Shown: positions 7,218-14,532 of the stretch, piece by piece | How positions within the stretch are numbered: the first letter of the stretch is position 1 | Layout of the letters: each line of letters opens with the position of its first letter | Assembly (NCBI GenBank): GCA_902795905.1 | Contig: CADBMY010000132.1 | Location: 1 to 17,531, forward strand | Source of the DNA: an uncultured Erysipelotrichaceae bacterium | GTDB taxonomy: Bacteria > Bacillota_I > Bacilli_A > Erysipelotrichales > Erysipelotrichaceae | Direction of reading: 5' to 3' | Length of the DNA: 17,531 bases | Notes under the pieces: generated by a model | Told to the model about the DNA's origin: nothing | Seen by the model: the letters and a program-made list of their open reading frames with translations, nothing else | Databases searched by the model: none | Program-made: the position numbers and the translations under genes

Positions 7218-8087
7218 TTACGGGCGAAAATACGTACCCTTCGGATGATACGAGTCAAAGATGAGGACATCAAAATCCCGGCAAACTTTTTTCTGCTCTT
7301 CCGGGCTCTTGACGGTATAGGCAACTGCGGTATTCCGGAACAGACGGCGGCAGATCACCCGCGAAGGATCATGCCTGTATCTGCAGTCATAAGCCACAAA
7401 ATCCGGTCTTGTCAGGAAGTTGAACAGAAGCCAGGAAAGCGCAAAGTACAGCGGTTTTCTCTGCGTCGGATCTTCCCGCCAGAAAGCCGAGGAAAGCTGT
7501 CCGCGCATGACCTCCGGGTGGTGCTTACGGAACCAGTACACAGCCAGCGGATTGAATGATTCCACGCAGTATATTCCGGATGTTGCCGAAAGCAGCCTGT
7601 ATGCCTCTGCACAGGTTTCCGCATACGGCAGGCCTGCCGGTGCCTTGATCTCGGTGATCAGCGGTACGCTGCCGCCGATCAGGTGCAGAACATCCGCAAA
7701 CAGCGGCACCCGCTCTTTACTGTCCAGCAGATGACATCCCTGCAGTTCTTCATACGTATAGTCTGCGATACGTCCGGGTACCGGTTTCCCTTCCGCATCC
7801 CGCAGCACCCGCTGACAATCGTCATCATGAAAGACGACAGCCATTCCGTCTTTTGTCAGCTGTACATCCAGTTCAATGCCAAAGCCCTGCTGCACCGCCA
7901 GTGCAAATGCCCGCAGTGAATTCTCAGGCGCTTCGCTCAGGTTGTCGTAAAGACCTCTGTGGGCGATCATCCTGCCGGCAAAAGCCTGACGAAAAGGATG
8001 CCTGCGCATACCGGGCATGATCATCAGCAGATACAGCAGAAACAAAATCACGAACAAATACAGTACGGTCTTCATCTCCCGCATCAT
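7218..8087 (-). CDS. Membrane-anchored glycerophosphodiester phosphodiesterase family protein
   Basis: A 289-residue protein with one hydrophobic N-terminal segment (about residues 7-25) that probably anchors it to the membrane, followed by a GDPD-family TIM-barrel domain. Family signatures include AHRGLYDN (His43, Arg44), PENSL (54-58), ELDVQLTKDG (72-81, metal ligands Glu72 and Asp74), HDDD with His87, and TEIKAP (Glu146, Lys148). Such enzymes hydrolyse glycerophosphodiesters to glycerol 3-phosphate and an alcohol; the actual substrate cannot be told from sequence. The start is uncertain: ATG codons lie at 8087, 8084 and 8075, and no strong ribosome site precedes 8087. The gene stands alone between two operons and diverges from the pur operon; nothing in the context links it to either. 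Confidence 0.88.
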   Translation of the reverse strand: MMREMKTVLYLFVILFLLYLLMIMPGMRRHPFRQAFAGRMIAHRGLYDNLSEAPENSLRAFALAVQQGFGIELDVQLTKDGMAVVFHDDDCQRVLRDAEGKPVPGRIADYTYEELQGCHLLDSKERVPLFADVLHLIGGSVPLITEIKAPAGLPYAETCAEAYRLLSATSGIYCVESFNPLAVYWFRKHHPEVMRGQLSSAFWREDPTQRKPLYFALSWLLFNFLTRPDFVAYDCRYRHDPSRVICRRLFRNTAVAYTVKSPEEQKKVCRDFDVLIFDSYHPKGTYFRP

Positions 8088-8214
8088 AACACAGCTTTAT
8101 ATAAGTCAGAATAATAAAATAAAGATATAATACACGGACATCCATTGTCACTGTTGCGTATTTCCGCTGTTCCGGAATTTTATAACAAATCAAAGAATCA
8201 TTAGGAAACATTGA
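8088..8214. other. AT-rich divergent intergenic region
   Basis: This part of the 275-base gap between the minus-strand phosphodiesterase gene and purE is AT-rich near the phosphodiesterase start and must hold its promoter, but I see several overlapping TATAAT-like hexamers and no clear match. No gene is supported here. Confidence 0.4.
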
Positions 8215-8243
8215 TTGACTTGATGGTATACCTCTTGTAAAAT
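8215..8243 (+). promoter_or_regulatory. Predicted sigma-A promoter of the pur operon
   Basis: TTGACT (8215-8220) and TAAAAT (8238-8243) are separated by 17 bases, the optimal spacing. Transcription would start near 8250, just before the riboswitch aptamer. No B. subtilis-type PurBox was found beside it. Confidence 0.75.
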
Positions 8244-8260
8244 GTCAGCGTATCATCATA

Positions 8261-8328
8261 CGTACGGCAACTGGCGGAAGTGGAATAACCACAGGGAACC
8301 GTATGTGGATAGGCCGACCGCCTGGGCA
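8261..8328 (+). ncRNA. ZTP riboswitch (pfl motif)
   Basis: The aptamer senses ZMP/ZTP (AICAR nucleotides), which build up when 10-formyltetrahydrofolate is short. Stem P1 pairs CGTACGG (8261-8267) with CCGTATG (8299-8305); P2 pairs GTGG (8280-8283) with CCAC (8289-8292). The conserved CTGGCGG, CAGGGAACC and GCCGACCGCCTGGGC segments are present, and GGCGG (8273-8277) can form the pseudoknot with CCGCC (8318-8322). It lies in the leader of the purine operon, whose AICAR formyltransferase consumes ZMP and 10-formyltetrahydrofolate, so the ligand and pathway agree. Confidence 0.93.
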
Positions 8329-8356
8329 TACTTAATTTTGAAGCGTTTTCAGGAGG
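8318..8356 (+). promoter_or_regulatory. Probable translational expression platform of the riboswitch
   Basis: CCGCCTG (8318-8324), the pseudoknot strand of the aptamer, is complementary at six of seven positions to CAGGAGG (8350-8356), which contains the purE Shine-Dalgarno sequence. No terminator hairpin with a T-run lies between them. Without ligand the strand could mask the ribosome site; with ZTP bound it would be held in the pseudoknot and the site freed. The pairing is visible; the mechanism is inferred. Confidence 0.55.
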
Positions 8357-8362
8357 AAGTTT

Positions 8363-8854
8363 ATGAAAAAGGTTGGCATCGTGATGGGAAGCACCAGTGA
8401 TCTTCCTACAGTCGAAAAAGCAATCGGTATCTTAAAGGACTACGGGGTGCCGTTTGAAGTACGCGTTTTATCCGCTCATCGATGTCCGCAGGAGGCGAAA
8501 GAGTTCGCTGAAACGGCCAGAGAGAGCGGTTTTTCTGTTCTGATCGCGGCCGCAGGCATGGCAGCACACCTGGCCGGAGCCCTCGCCGCCAATACAACAT
8601 TACCGGTCATCGGCATCCCCTGCCGTTCTTCCGGTTCCGACGGTACGGACGCTCTGCTGTCCACAGTCATGATGCCGAGCGGCATCCCGGTTGCTACGGT
8701 GGCGATCGACGGTGCCAAGAATGCGGCGATCCTGGCTGTAGAGATCATGTCCGTCTATGAGGAAGAACTCGCAAAGAAGCTTGCCGAGACAAGAGAAGCA
8801 GGCCGTCAGGCAGTTCTCAGCGCAGATCGTGAGATCCGCGAGAGATATAAGTAA
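8363..8854 (+). CDS. purE: PurE, N5-carboxyaminoimidazole ribonucleotide mutase type
   Basis: A 163-residue purine enzyme making 4-carboxyaminoimidazole ribonucleotide (CAIR). It shows MGSTSDLP at 8-15, SAHRCP at 37-42 (His39), GMAAHLAG at 65-72 (His69), LPVIGIP, and [13 protein letters not shown] at 110-122, the class I pattern, at the usual length. First gene of the pur operon; AGGAGG lies 6 bases before its ATG and is the likely target of the riboswitch. Class I PurE normally works on N5-CAIR made by PurK, but no purK is in the operon; it may lie elsewhere, or the enzyme may be supplied by AIR and high carbon dioxide. It is followed closely by purC. Confidence 0.95.
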   Translation: MKKVGIVMGSTSDLPTVEKAIGILKDYGVPFEVRVLSAHRCPQEAKEFAETARESGFSVLIAAAGMAAHLAGALAANTTLPVIGIPCRSSGSDGTDALLSTVMMPSGIPVATVAIDGAKNAAILAVEIMSVYEEELAKKLAETREAGRQAVLSADREIRERYK

Positions 8855-8870
8855 GAGAAGGAGAGTACAA

Positions 8871-9551
8871 ATGAAATTAGTTTACACTGGAAAGACAAAG
8901 AATGTTTATGAATTGGACAACGGTCATTACCTGCTGAAGTTCAAAGACGATGTTACCGGTAAGGACGGTGTCTTTGATCCGGGAATGAACGAAGTCGGTC
9001 TGACTATCGAAGGCGTCGGTGATGTTAACCTGCGTATGTCGATCTACTTCTTCGAGAAGATCAACGCGGCGGGCATTCGTACTCACTTCGTTTCTGCAAA
9101 TCTCGAGGATACCACCATGGAAGTTCTCCCTGCCAAGGTATTCGGCAAGGGCCTGGAAGTGATCTGCCGTGACAGAGCTGTCGGAAGCTTCTTCAGACGC
9201 TATGGTGAATACTGCGAAGAAGGACAGAAACTGCCTTCCTATGTTGAAATGACATTCAAGAATGATGCCAAGGGCGATCCCCTGGTCACCAAGGAAGGTC
9301 TGGAAGTACTCGGTGTCATGACACCTGAGCAGTATGACAAGATCGAAGAGATGACAAAGCAGATCACGAAGATCGTTGCCGATGAGATGGCAGCCCGCGG
9401 TATGGAACTCTACGACATCAAGTTCGAATACGGCTATGACGCTAACGGTGAAGTCATGCTGATCGACGAGATTGCTTCCGGAAACATGCGTGTCTACAAG
9501 GACGGAGAATACATCCAGCCGATGACTCTGTCCGAACTGTTCTTCAAGTAA
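8871..9551 (+). CDS. purC: PurC, SAICAR synthetase (divergent C-terminus)
   Basis: A 226-residue ATP-dependent enzyme joining CAIR with aspartate to give SAICAR. The N-terminal [12 protein letters not shown] and [11 protein letters not shown], and the central [17 protein letters not shown], correspond to the family's GKTK, FKDD and VVRNIAAGS blocks. Near the C-terminus the family's DEISPDTCRLWD signature is replaced by [14 protein letters not shown] (from residue 199), marking a variant subgroup; Asp199 and Glu200 remain. The start at 8871 is chosen because GAGAAGGAGAG lies just upstream and homology begins there, although the frame is open further upstream. It follows purE by 16 bases. Confidence 0.92.
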   Translation: MKLVYTGKTKNVYELDNGHYLLKFKDDVTGKDGVFDPGMNEVGLTIEGVGDVNLRMSIYFFEKINAAGIRTHFVSANLEDTTMEVLPAKVFGKGLEVICRDRAVGSFFRRYGEYCEEGQKLPSYVEMTFKNDAKGDPLVTKEGLEVLGVMTPEQYDKIEEMTKQITKIVADEMAARGMELYDIKFEYGYDANGEVMLIDEIASGNMRVYKDGEYIQPMTLSELFFK

Positions 9552-9554
9552 TCT

Positions 9555-10979
9555 ATGGGTGGATTTTTCGGTGCAGTTTCACACCGGGATGTTGTTTTAG
9601 ATACATTCTTCGGTGTGGACTATCATTCTCATCTCGGCACCAGACAGGCAGGACTTGCCTTCCATGACCGGGAAACCGGATTTCACAGACAGATCCATCA
9701 TATTAACAATTCACCTTTCCGCACCAAGTTTGAGAATGATCTGAAAGACTTCAAAGGCAATATCGGGATCGGCTGCATCAGCGATGCTGATCCCCAGCCT
9801 TTGCTGGTAAGATCACACCTCGGCCTGTATGCGATCACCACGGTAGGTCTCATCAGTAATGTCGATGAGCTTATCAGTGAGCATTTTTCATCTCAGGGGC
9901 AGCAGTTCATGGCCAAAAGCAACGGCTCGATAAACATGACCGAGCTTACTGCTGCTATAATAAATAAAGAAGATGATATCGTCAGCGGTATCCTCAGTGT
10001 CCAGGAAAAGATCATCGGTTCGATGATGATCATGATCATGACCGAAAATGATGAACTGATCGTTTCCCGTGACAAGGACGGAAGACTGCCGGCACTGGTT
10101 GGCAAAGATAGTGAAGGATACTGTGTATCTTTTGAGTCTTTTGCTTATCAGAAACTCGGATACAAGGATTTCTATGAATTGGGACCCGGTGAGATCGTTA
10201 AACTCACGGCAGATGGTTTTCAGGTGCTCTCTCCGCGACGCGGACAGATGAAGATCTGTGCTTTCCTGTGGTCCTATTACGGGTATCCCAACTCCAATTA
10301 CGAAGGGGTCAATGTCGAGCTGATGCGCTACCGCAACGGCGAGAGGATGGCCAGAAGAGAGATGGAAGAAGGCACGATGCCGCAGGTCGACTACGTTGCC
10401 GGTGTCCCGGATTCAGGTGTTCCCCATGCCATTGGTTTTGCGAATGCTTCGCATGTTCCTTTTGCAAGACCGTTCATCAAATATACGCCGACATGGCCGC
10501 GTTCCTTCATGCCCAACAACCAGGAAGTACGCGACCAGGTAGCCAAGATGAAACAGATTCCTGTATCGGAACTGATCGAAAACAAGAAACTGCTGTTTGT
10601 CGATGACTCGATCGTCAGAGGCACACAGCTTCGGGAAACTGTCGAATTCCTGTATGAATCGGGAGCTTCCGAAGTACATATGCGTTCGGCATGTCCGCCG
10701 ATCATGTACAACTGTAAATTCCTCAACTTTGCCCGTAACAACTCCGAGATGGACCTGATCGCCAGAAGAACGATCCAGGAACTGGAGGGAGACGAAGGAC
10801 AAAAACACATCGAAGAGTATGCCGATTCACATACCGAAAGAGGTCAGTGTCTCGTGCATAAGATCGCCAGTGAGCTCGGTTTTGCTTCTCTGGGTTATCA
10901 GAATCTTGATGATCTGCTGGAAGCAATCGGTCTTGACCGTGATCAGATCTGTACCTATTGCTGGACAGGAAAGGAATAG
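9555..10979 (+). CDS. purF: PurF-like amidophosphoribosyltransferase lacking the catalytic cysteine
   Basis: A 474-residue homologue of the first committed enzyme of purine synthesis, which makes 5-phosphoribosylamine from PRPP. The phosphoribosyltransferase half is intact: GVPDSG at 283-288 and the PRPP loop VDDSIVRGT at 349-357. Cys235, Cys387, Cys466 and Cys469 match the four Fe-S ligands of the B. subtilis enzyme (KIC, the Cys before the FYGID-like segment, and the C-terminal CxxC). The glutaminase half is degenerate: the protein begins MGGFFG instead of MCGIFG, the RYST block reads GCISD, and the HNGNL block reads TVGLI. A stop codon lies two codons upstream in frame, so no processed propeptide can supply the cysteine. 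Ammonia-dependent activity or a separate glutaminase is inferred. There is no clear ribosome site; the ATG lies 3 bases after the purC stop, suggesting coupling. Confidence 0.88.
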   Translation: MGGFFGAVSHRDVVLDTFFGVDYHSHLGTRQAGLAFHDRETGFHRQIHHINNSPFRTKFENDLKDFKGNIGIGCISDADPQPLLVRSHLGLYAITTVGLISNVDELISEHFSSQGQQFMAKSNGSINMTELTAAIINKEDDIVSGILSVQEKIIGSMMIMIMTENDELIVSRDKDGRLPALVGKDSEGYCVSFESFAYQKLGYKDFYELGPGEIVKLTADGFQVLSPRRGQMKICAFLWSYYGYPNSNYEGVNVELMRYRNGERMARREMEEGTMPQVDYVAGVPDSGVPHAIGFANASHVPFARPFIKYTPTWPRSFMPNNQEVRDQVAKMKQIPVSELIENKKLLFVDDSIVRGTQLRETVEFLYESGASEVHMRSACPPIMYNCKFLNFARNNSEMDLIARRTIQELEGDEGQKHIEEYADSHTERGQCLVHKIASELGFASLGYQNLDDLLEAIGLDRDQICTYCWTGKE

Positions 10980-12017
10980 ATGATGACAAAATCCCATTCT
11001 GCATCATACGCTGCAGCCGGTGTCGATATCGAAGCCGGTTACGAAGGCGTACGCTTAATGAAGAAACACGTACAGAGAACATTTATCCCGGGAGTCATCT
11101 CTGATCTCGGCGGCTTCGGGGGACTGTTTGCACCGGATCTTTCCGGCATGGAAGAACCGGTGTTTGTCTCCGGCACCGATGGTGTAGGCACCAAACTGCG
11201 TATCGCTCAGTTACTGAACAAGCATAATACGATAGGGGTAGACTGCGTGGCAATGTGTGTCAATGACATTATTTGCTGCGGCGCAAAACCCCTTTTCTTT
11301 TTGGATTATATCGCCATCGGCAAGAATGACCCGCAGAAAGTAGCGGATATCGTTGCCGGTGTGGCAGAAGGATGCGTCCAGAGCGGATGTGCCCTGATCG
11401 GCGGTGAAACAGCCGAACATCCCGGTGTAATGACCGCAGATGACTACGATGTTGCCGGTTTTGCCGTAGGTGTGATCGACAAGAAGGATATCCTTGACAG
11501 TGCCTCCGTCACGGAGGGAGATGTACTGATCGCCCTGCCCTCCACCGGTGTACATTCCAATGGCTTCTCACTGGTGCGCAAGGTCTTTGATGTTGAGCAT
11601 ACAGATCTCAATGAATATGTTGAAGAACTTGGCACGACGCTTGGAGAAGCACTGCTGGCACCGACAAAGATCTATGTCAAGCCGGTCCTGGAAGTACTGA
11701 AACACGCAGAAGTACACGGTATCAGCCATATTACCGGCGGCGGTTTCTATGAGAATGTACCGCGGGCGATCCCGGAAGGCTTCTGTGCAAAGATAGACAA
11801 GACAAAGATCAGAGTTCTGCCAATCTTTGAACTGATCATGAAGCGCGGAGATATCCCCGAAAGAGATATGTATAATACCTTCAACATGGGTGTAGGCATG
11901 GTCATGACGGTATCCCGTGAGACTGCCGAGGCAGCTCTTCAGACCCTGCAGGCATGCGGTATTGAAGCCTATACGATCGGTGAGATCATCCGCGGGGAAG
12001 AGAAGATCCTGTTATGA
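10980..12017 (+). CDS. purM: PurM, aminoimidazole ribonucleotide (AIR) synthetase
   Basis: A 345-residue enzyme that closes the imidazole ring, converting FGAM to AIR with ATP. Visible family blocks are SYAAAGVDIEAGYEGV (residues 9-24), GTDGVGTKL (65-73), VNDIICCGAKPLFFLDY (94-110), LIGGETAEHPG, HSNGFSLVRK and HITGGGFYENVPR. Length and order are typical. The gene begins directly after the purF stop, with AGGAAAGGA overlapping the end of purF, and its own stop overlaps the purN start. Confidence 0.96.
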   Translation: MMTKSHSASYAAAGVDIEAGYEGVRLMKKHVQRTFIPGVISDLGGFGGLFAPDLSGMEEPVFVSGTDGVGTKLRIAQLLNKHNTIGVDCVAMCVNDIICCGAKPLFFLDYIAIGKNDPQKVADIVAGVAEGCVQSGCALIGGETAEHPGVMTADDYDVAGFAVGVIDKKDILDSASVTEGDVLIALPSTGVHSNGFSLVRKVFDVEHTDLNEYVEELGTTLGEALLAPTKIYVKPVLEVLKHAEVHGISHITGGGFYENVPRAIPEGFCAKIDKTKIRVLPIFELIMKRGDIPERDMYNTFNMGVGMVMTVSRETAEAALQTLQACGIEAYTIGEIIRGEEKILL

Positions 12018-12619
12018 CAGCGCGTATAGCCGTGCTGGTATCGGGCGGAGGCACCAACCTGCAGGCCCTGATCGATGCACAGAATGCCGGCAGGATCCCG
12101 CATGGTGAGATCTGTGTTGTGATCGCCTCCAATCCGAATGCCTATGCGCTGGAAAGAGCACGCAGTGCCGGTATTCCTGCTGTATATTCCTACAGAAAGG
12201 AAGAAGGCTCGCAGGAAGCTTTTGAGGCAAAGATCTCGGCCTATCTGAAAGAATATCAGATCGACTTTATCATCCTTGCCGGTTTCCTCAGCATCCTGAG
12301 TGCTGATTTTACATCTCAGTGGCCTGAACGCATCATCAATGTACATCCTGCTTTGATTCCTTCCTTCTGCGGCAAGGGCATGTACGGTCTCAAGGTACAT
12401 GAAGCCGCACTGGCCAAGGGTGTCAAGGTGACCGGTGCTACCGTACACTACGTCAATGAGATCCCTGACGGCGGAAAGATCATTCTGCAGAAAGCTGTCG
12501 ATGTCAAAGACGGAGATACACCGGAAGTATTACAGAGAAGAGTCATGGAAGAAGCAGAGTGGATCCTGCTGCCCATGGCTGCGGAGATCGTCGCAAAAAA
12601 GATCTCGGAAGGAGAATAA
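12014..12619 (+). CDS. purN: PurN, phosphoribosylglycinamide formyltransferase (10-formyl-THF dependent)
   Basis: A 201-residue enzyme that formylates GAR using 10-formyltetrahydrofolate. It shows GGGTNLQAL at 11-19, ILAGFLSIL, and the catalytic set Asn109, His111 and Asp152 in NVHPALIPSF and EIPDGGKII. The start overlaps the purM stop as ATGA, a classic coupling arrangement. Its folate cofactor is the same one whose shortage raises ZTP, the ligand of the leader riboswitch. Confidence 0.95.
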   Translation: MTARIAVLVSGGGTNLQALIDAQNAGRIPHGEICVVIASNPNAYALERARSAGIPAVYSYRKEEGSQEAFEAKISAYLKEYQIDFIILAGFLSILSADFTSQWPERIINVHPALIPSFCGKGMYGLKVHEAALAKGVKVTGATVHYVNEIPDGGKIILQKAVDVKDGDTPEVLQRRVMEEAEWILLPMAAEIVAKKISEGE

Positions 12620-12621
12620 AC

Positions 12622-13341
12622 ATGAACGTCTATGCAACAGCTTCTATCGCTGAATTACTGAAGAACAACCCTTATCCCGGACGCGGTATCGTGATCGGCA
12701 CAAGCGCAGACGGAAAGACAAACGCTGTTGGTTACTTCATCATGGGCCGCAGTGTCAACAGCCGCAACCGCATCTTCGCCGAAGAACCGGATGGTATCCG
12801 TACAGAGGCTTTTGATCCCTCACTGGTCAGTGATCCCAGTCTGATCATCTATCACCCCGTCAGAGCGTATAACGGCTGTCTGATCGTTACCAACGGCAAC
12901 CAGACAGACACCGTAAGAGATTTCCTCGCTGAAGGCAGGAGCTTTGAAGAAGCATTACGTACAAGAGAGTTTGAACCGGACGGACCGAACTGGACACCGC
13001 GTATTTCCGGTATGGTCACACCGGAAGGCAATTACCTGATGTCGATCCTGAAGTCAGTAGACCCTGAAGGCAGCGACTGTGTCAGAGAGACCTTTGAATT
13101 CCCGAAGAAAGCAGGTCTTGGCCACTTCCTGCATACCTATGTCACGGATGGAAACCCGATCCCGACATTTGTCGGCGAGCCGGAACGGATCACGATCGAA
13201 GGCAATATTGATGAGTTTACATCCTGTCTCTGGGAGAACCTCAATCCCGACAACAAGATCTCCCTCTATGTCAGATTCACCGACATTGAAACAGGCAAAT
13301 ACGAAGAACGTATCTTAAACAAACATGTCAAGGAGGACTGA
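12622..13341 (+). CDS. purO: PurO-type IMP cyclohydrolase
   Basis: A 239-residue protein of the IMP cyclohydrolase-like family first known from archaeal PurO, which closes FAICAR to IMP, the last step of the pathway. The N-terminal block YPGRGIVIGTSADGKTNAVGY and the RNRIF and YNGCLIVTNGNQTD segments match this family rather than the MGS-like cyclohydrolase domain of bacterial PurH. The assignment is strongly supported by position: the next gene is an AICAR formyltransferase without a cyclohydrolase domain, so the two replace bifunctional PurH. The start at 12622 follows GGAAGGAGAA; a longer open frame from 12559 lies inside purN and is rejected. The gap to purN is 2 bases. Confidence 0.88.
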   Translation: MNVYATASIAELLKNNPYPGRGIVIGTSADGKTNAVGYFIMGRSVNSRNRIFAEEPDGIRTEAFDPSLVSDPSLIIYHPVRAYNGCLIVTNGNQTDTVRDFLAEGRSFEEALRTREFEPDGPNWTPRISGMVTPEGNYLMSILKSVDPEGSDCVRETFEFPKKAGLGHFLHTYVTDGNPIPTFVGEPERITIEGNIDEFTSCLWENLNPDNKISLYVRFTDIETGKYEERILNKHVKED

Positions 13342-13344
13342 ACA

Positions 13345-14523
13345 ATGAACGAACTGGAACTGAAATACGGCTGTAATCCCAACCAGAAGCCTTCCCGCAT
13401 CTTCATGCGTGACGGCAGTGACCTGCCGGTAACCGTACTGAACGGAAAACCGGGATATATCAACTTCCTGGATGCCCTGAATTCCTGGCAGCTGGTCAAG
13501 GAACTCAAGGAAGCGACAGGACTGCCCAGTGCCGCAAGCTTCAAGCATGTCTCCCCTGCCGGAGCCGCGGTTGCCAAGGAACTGACAGATATTGAAAGAC
13601 AGATCTACTTTGTCAGGCCCGATGCCGAGCTCTCCCCGATCGCTTCCGCATATATCCGTGCCAGAGGTACAGACAGACTGTCCTCCTACGGTGACTGGGC
13701 TGCCCTGAGCGATACCTGCGATGCGGCTACAGCAGCCTATCTGAAAGCAGAGGTATCCGACGGTGTCATCGCTCCGTCCTATACGGAAGAAGCTCTGGAG
13801 ATCCTGAGATCCAAGAAAGGCGGCAAATACAACGTCGTACAGATCGATGAGAACTACGAATGTGCACCGCAGGAATACAAGGATGTCTTCGGTATTACAT
13901 TTGAACAGGGTCATAACAACTTCAAGATCAACAGAGAACTGCTCTCCAACATCGTTACCAAGAATAAGGAACTGACAGATGAAGCAGCCATCGATATGAT
14001 CGTTTCCCTGATCACACTGAAATATACACAGTCCAACAGTGTATGCTACGTCAAGAACGGACAGGCAATCGGTGTCGGTGCCGGTCAGCAGAGCCGTATC
14101 CACTGCACAAGACTTGCCGGTCAGAAAGCAGATAACTGGTATCTGAGACAGAATCCGAAAGTACTCGCACTGCCCTTCCTCGACAATGTCCGCAGAGCTG
14201 ACAGAGACAATGCCATCGATGTCTATATCTCCGATGAGTATGATGATGTACTCAGAGATGGTGAGTGGCAGAAAGTCTTCAAGTATCAGCCGGAAGTACT
14301 GACAAGAGAAGAGCGTCAGGCATGGATCGCTACCCAGAGCGGTGTGACCGTAGGTTCCGATGCGTTCTTCCCGTTCGGTGACAACGTAGAGCGTGCCCGC
14401 AAGTCCGGTGTCGCCTACATTGCCGAACCCGGCGGTTCCATCCGTGATGATCATGTCATTGAGACAGCAGACAAGTACGGTATCGTCATGTCCTTTACAG
14501 GCATGCGTCTGTTCCATCACTGA
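13345..14523 (+). CDS. purH: Stand-alone AICAR formyltransferase (PurH C-terminal domain, PurV type)
   Basis: A 392-residue enzyme that formylates AICAR (ZMP) with 10-formyltetrahydrofolate to give FAICAR. Its start LELKYGCNPNQKPSRIF and FKHVSPAGAAV (catalytic Lys67 and His68) are the AICAR transformylase signatures; further matches are SNSVCYVKNGQAIGVGAGQQSR and SDAFFPFGDNVERARKSGV. The N-terminal cyclohydrolase domain found in normal bacterial PurH (about 200 residues) is missing. AGGAGG at 13331-13336 precedes the start, 3 bases after the purO stop. Its substrate is the riboswitch ligand or its precursor, which makes it a natural target of the leader. Confidence 0.93.
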   Translation: MNELELKYGCNPNQKPSRIFMRDGSDLPVTVLNGKPGYINFLDALNSWQLVKELKEATGLPSAASFKHVSPAGAAVAKELTDIERQIYFVRPDAELSPIASAYIRARGTDRLSSYGDWAALSDTCDAATAAYLKAEVSDGVIAPSYTEEALEILRSKKGGKYNVVQIDENYECAPQEYKDVFGITFEQGHNNFKINRELLSNIVTKNKELTDEAAIDMIVSLITLKYTQSNSVCYVKNGQAIGVGAGQQSRIHCTRLAGQKADNWYLRQNPKVLALPFLDNVRRADRDNAIDVYISDEYDDVLRDGEWQKVFKYQPEVLTREERQAWIATQSGVTVGSDAFFPFGDNVERARKSGVAYIAEPGGSIRDDHVIETADKYGIVMSFTGMRLFHH

Positions 14524-14532
14524 GGTACGGCG

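Noticed and set aside
8170..8177. TTCCGGAA palindrome upstream of the pur promoter, considered as a PurR or other operator
   Set aside because: It is only 8 bases, does not match the known B. subtilis PurBox, and has no second copy nearby.
7924..8211. A 95-codon minus-strand open frame reaching into the pur promoter region
   Set aside because: It overlaps the phosphodiesterase gene in another frame, lacks a ribosome site, and has no recognisable product.
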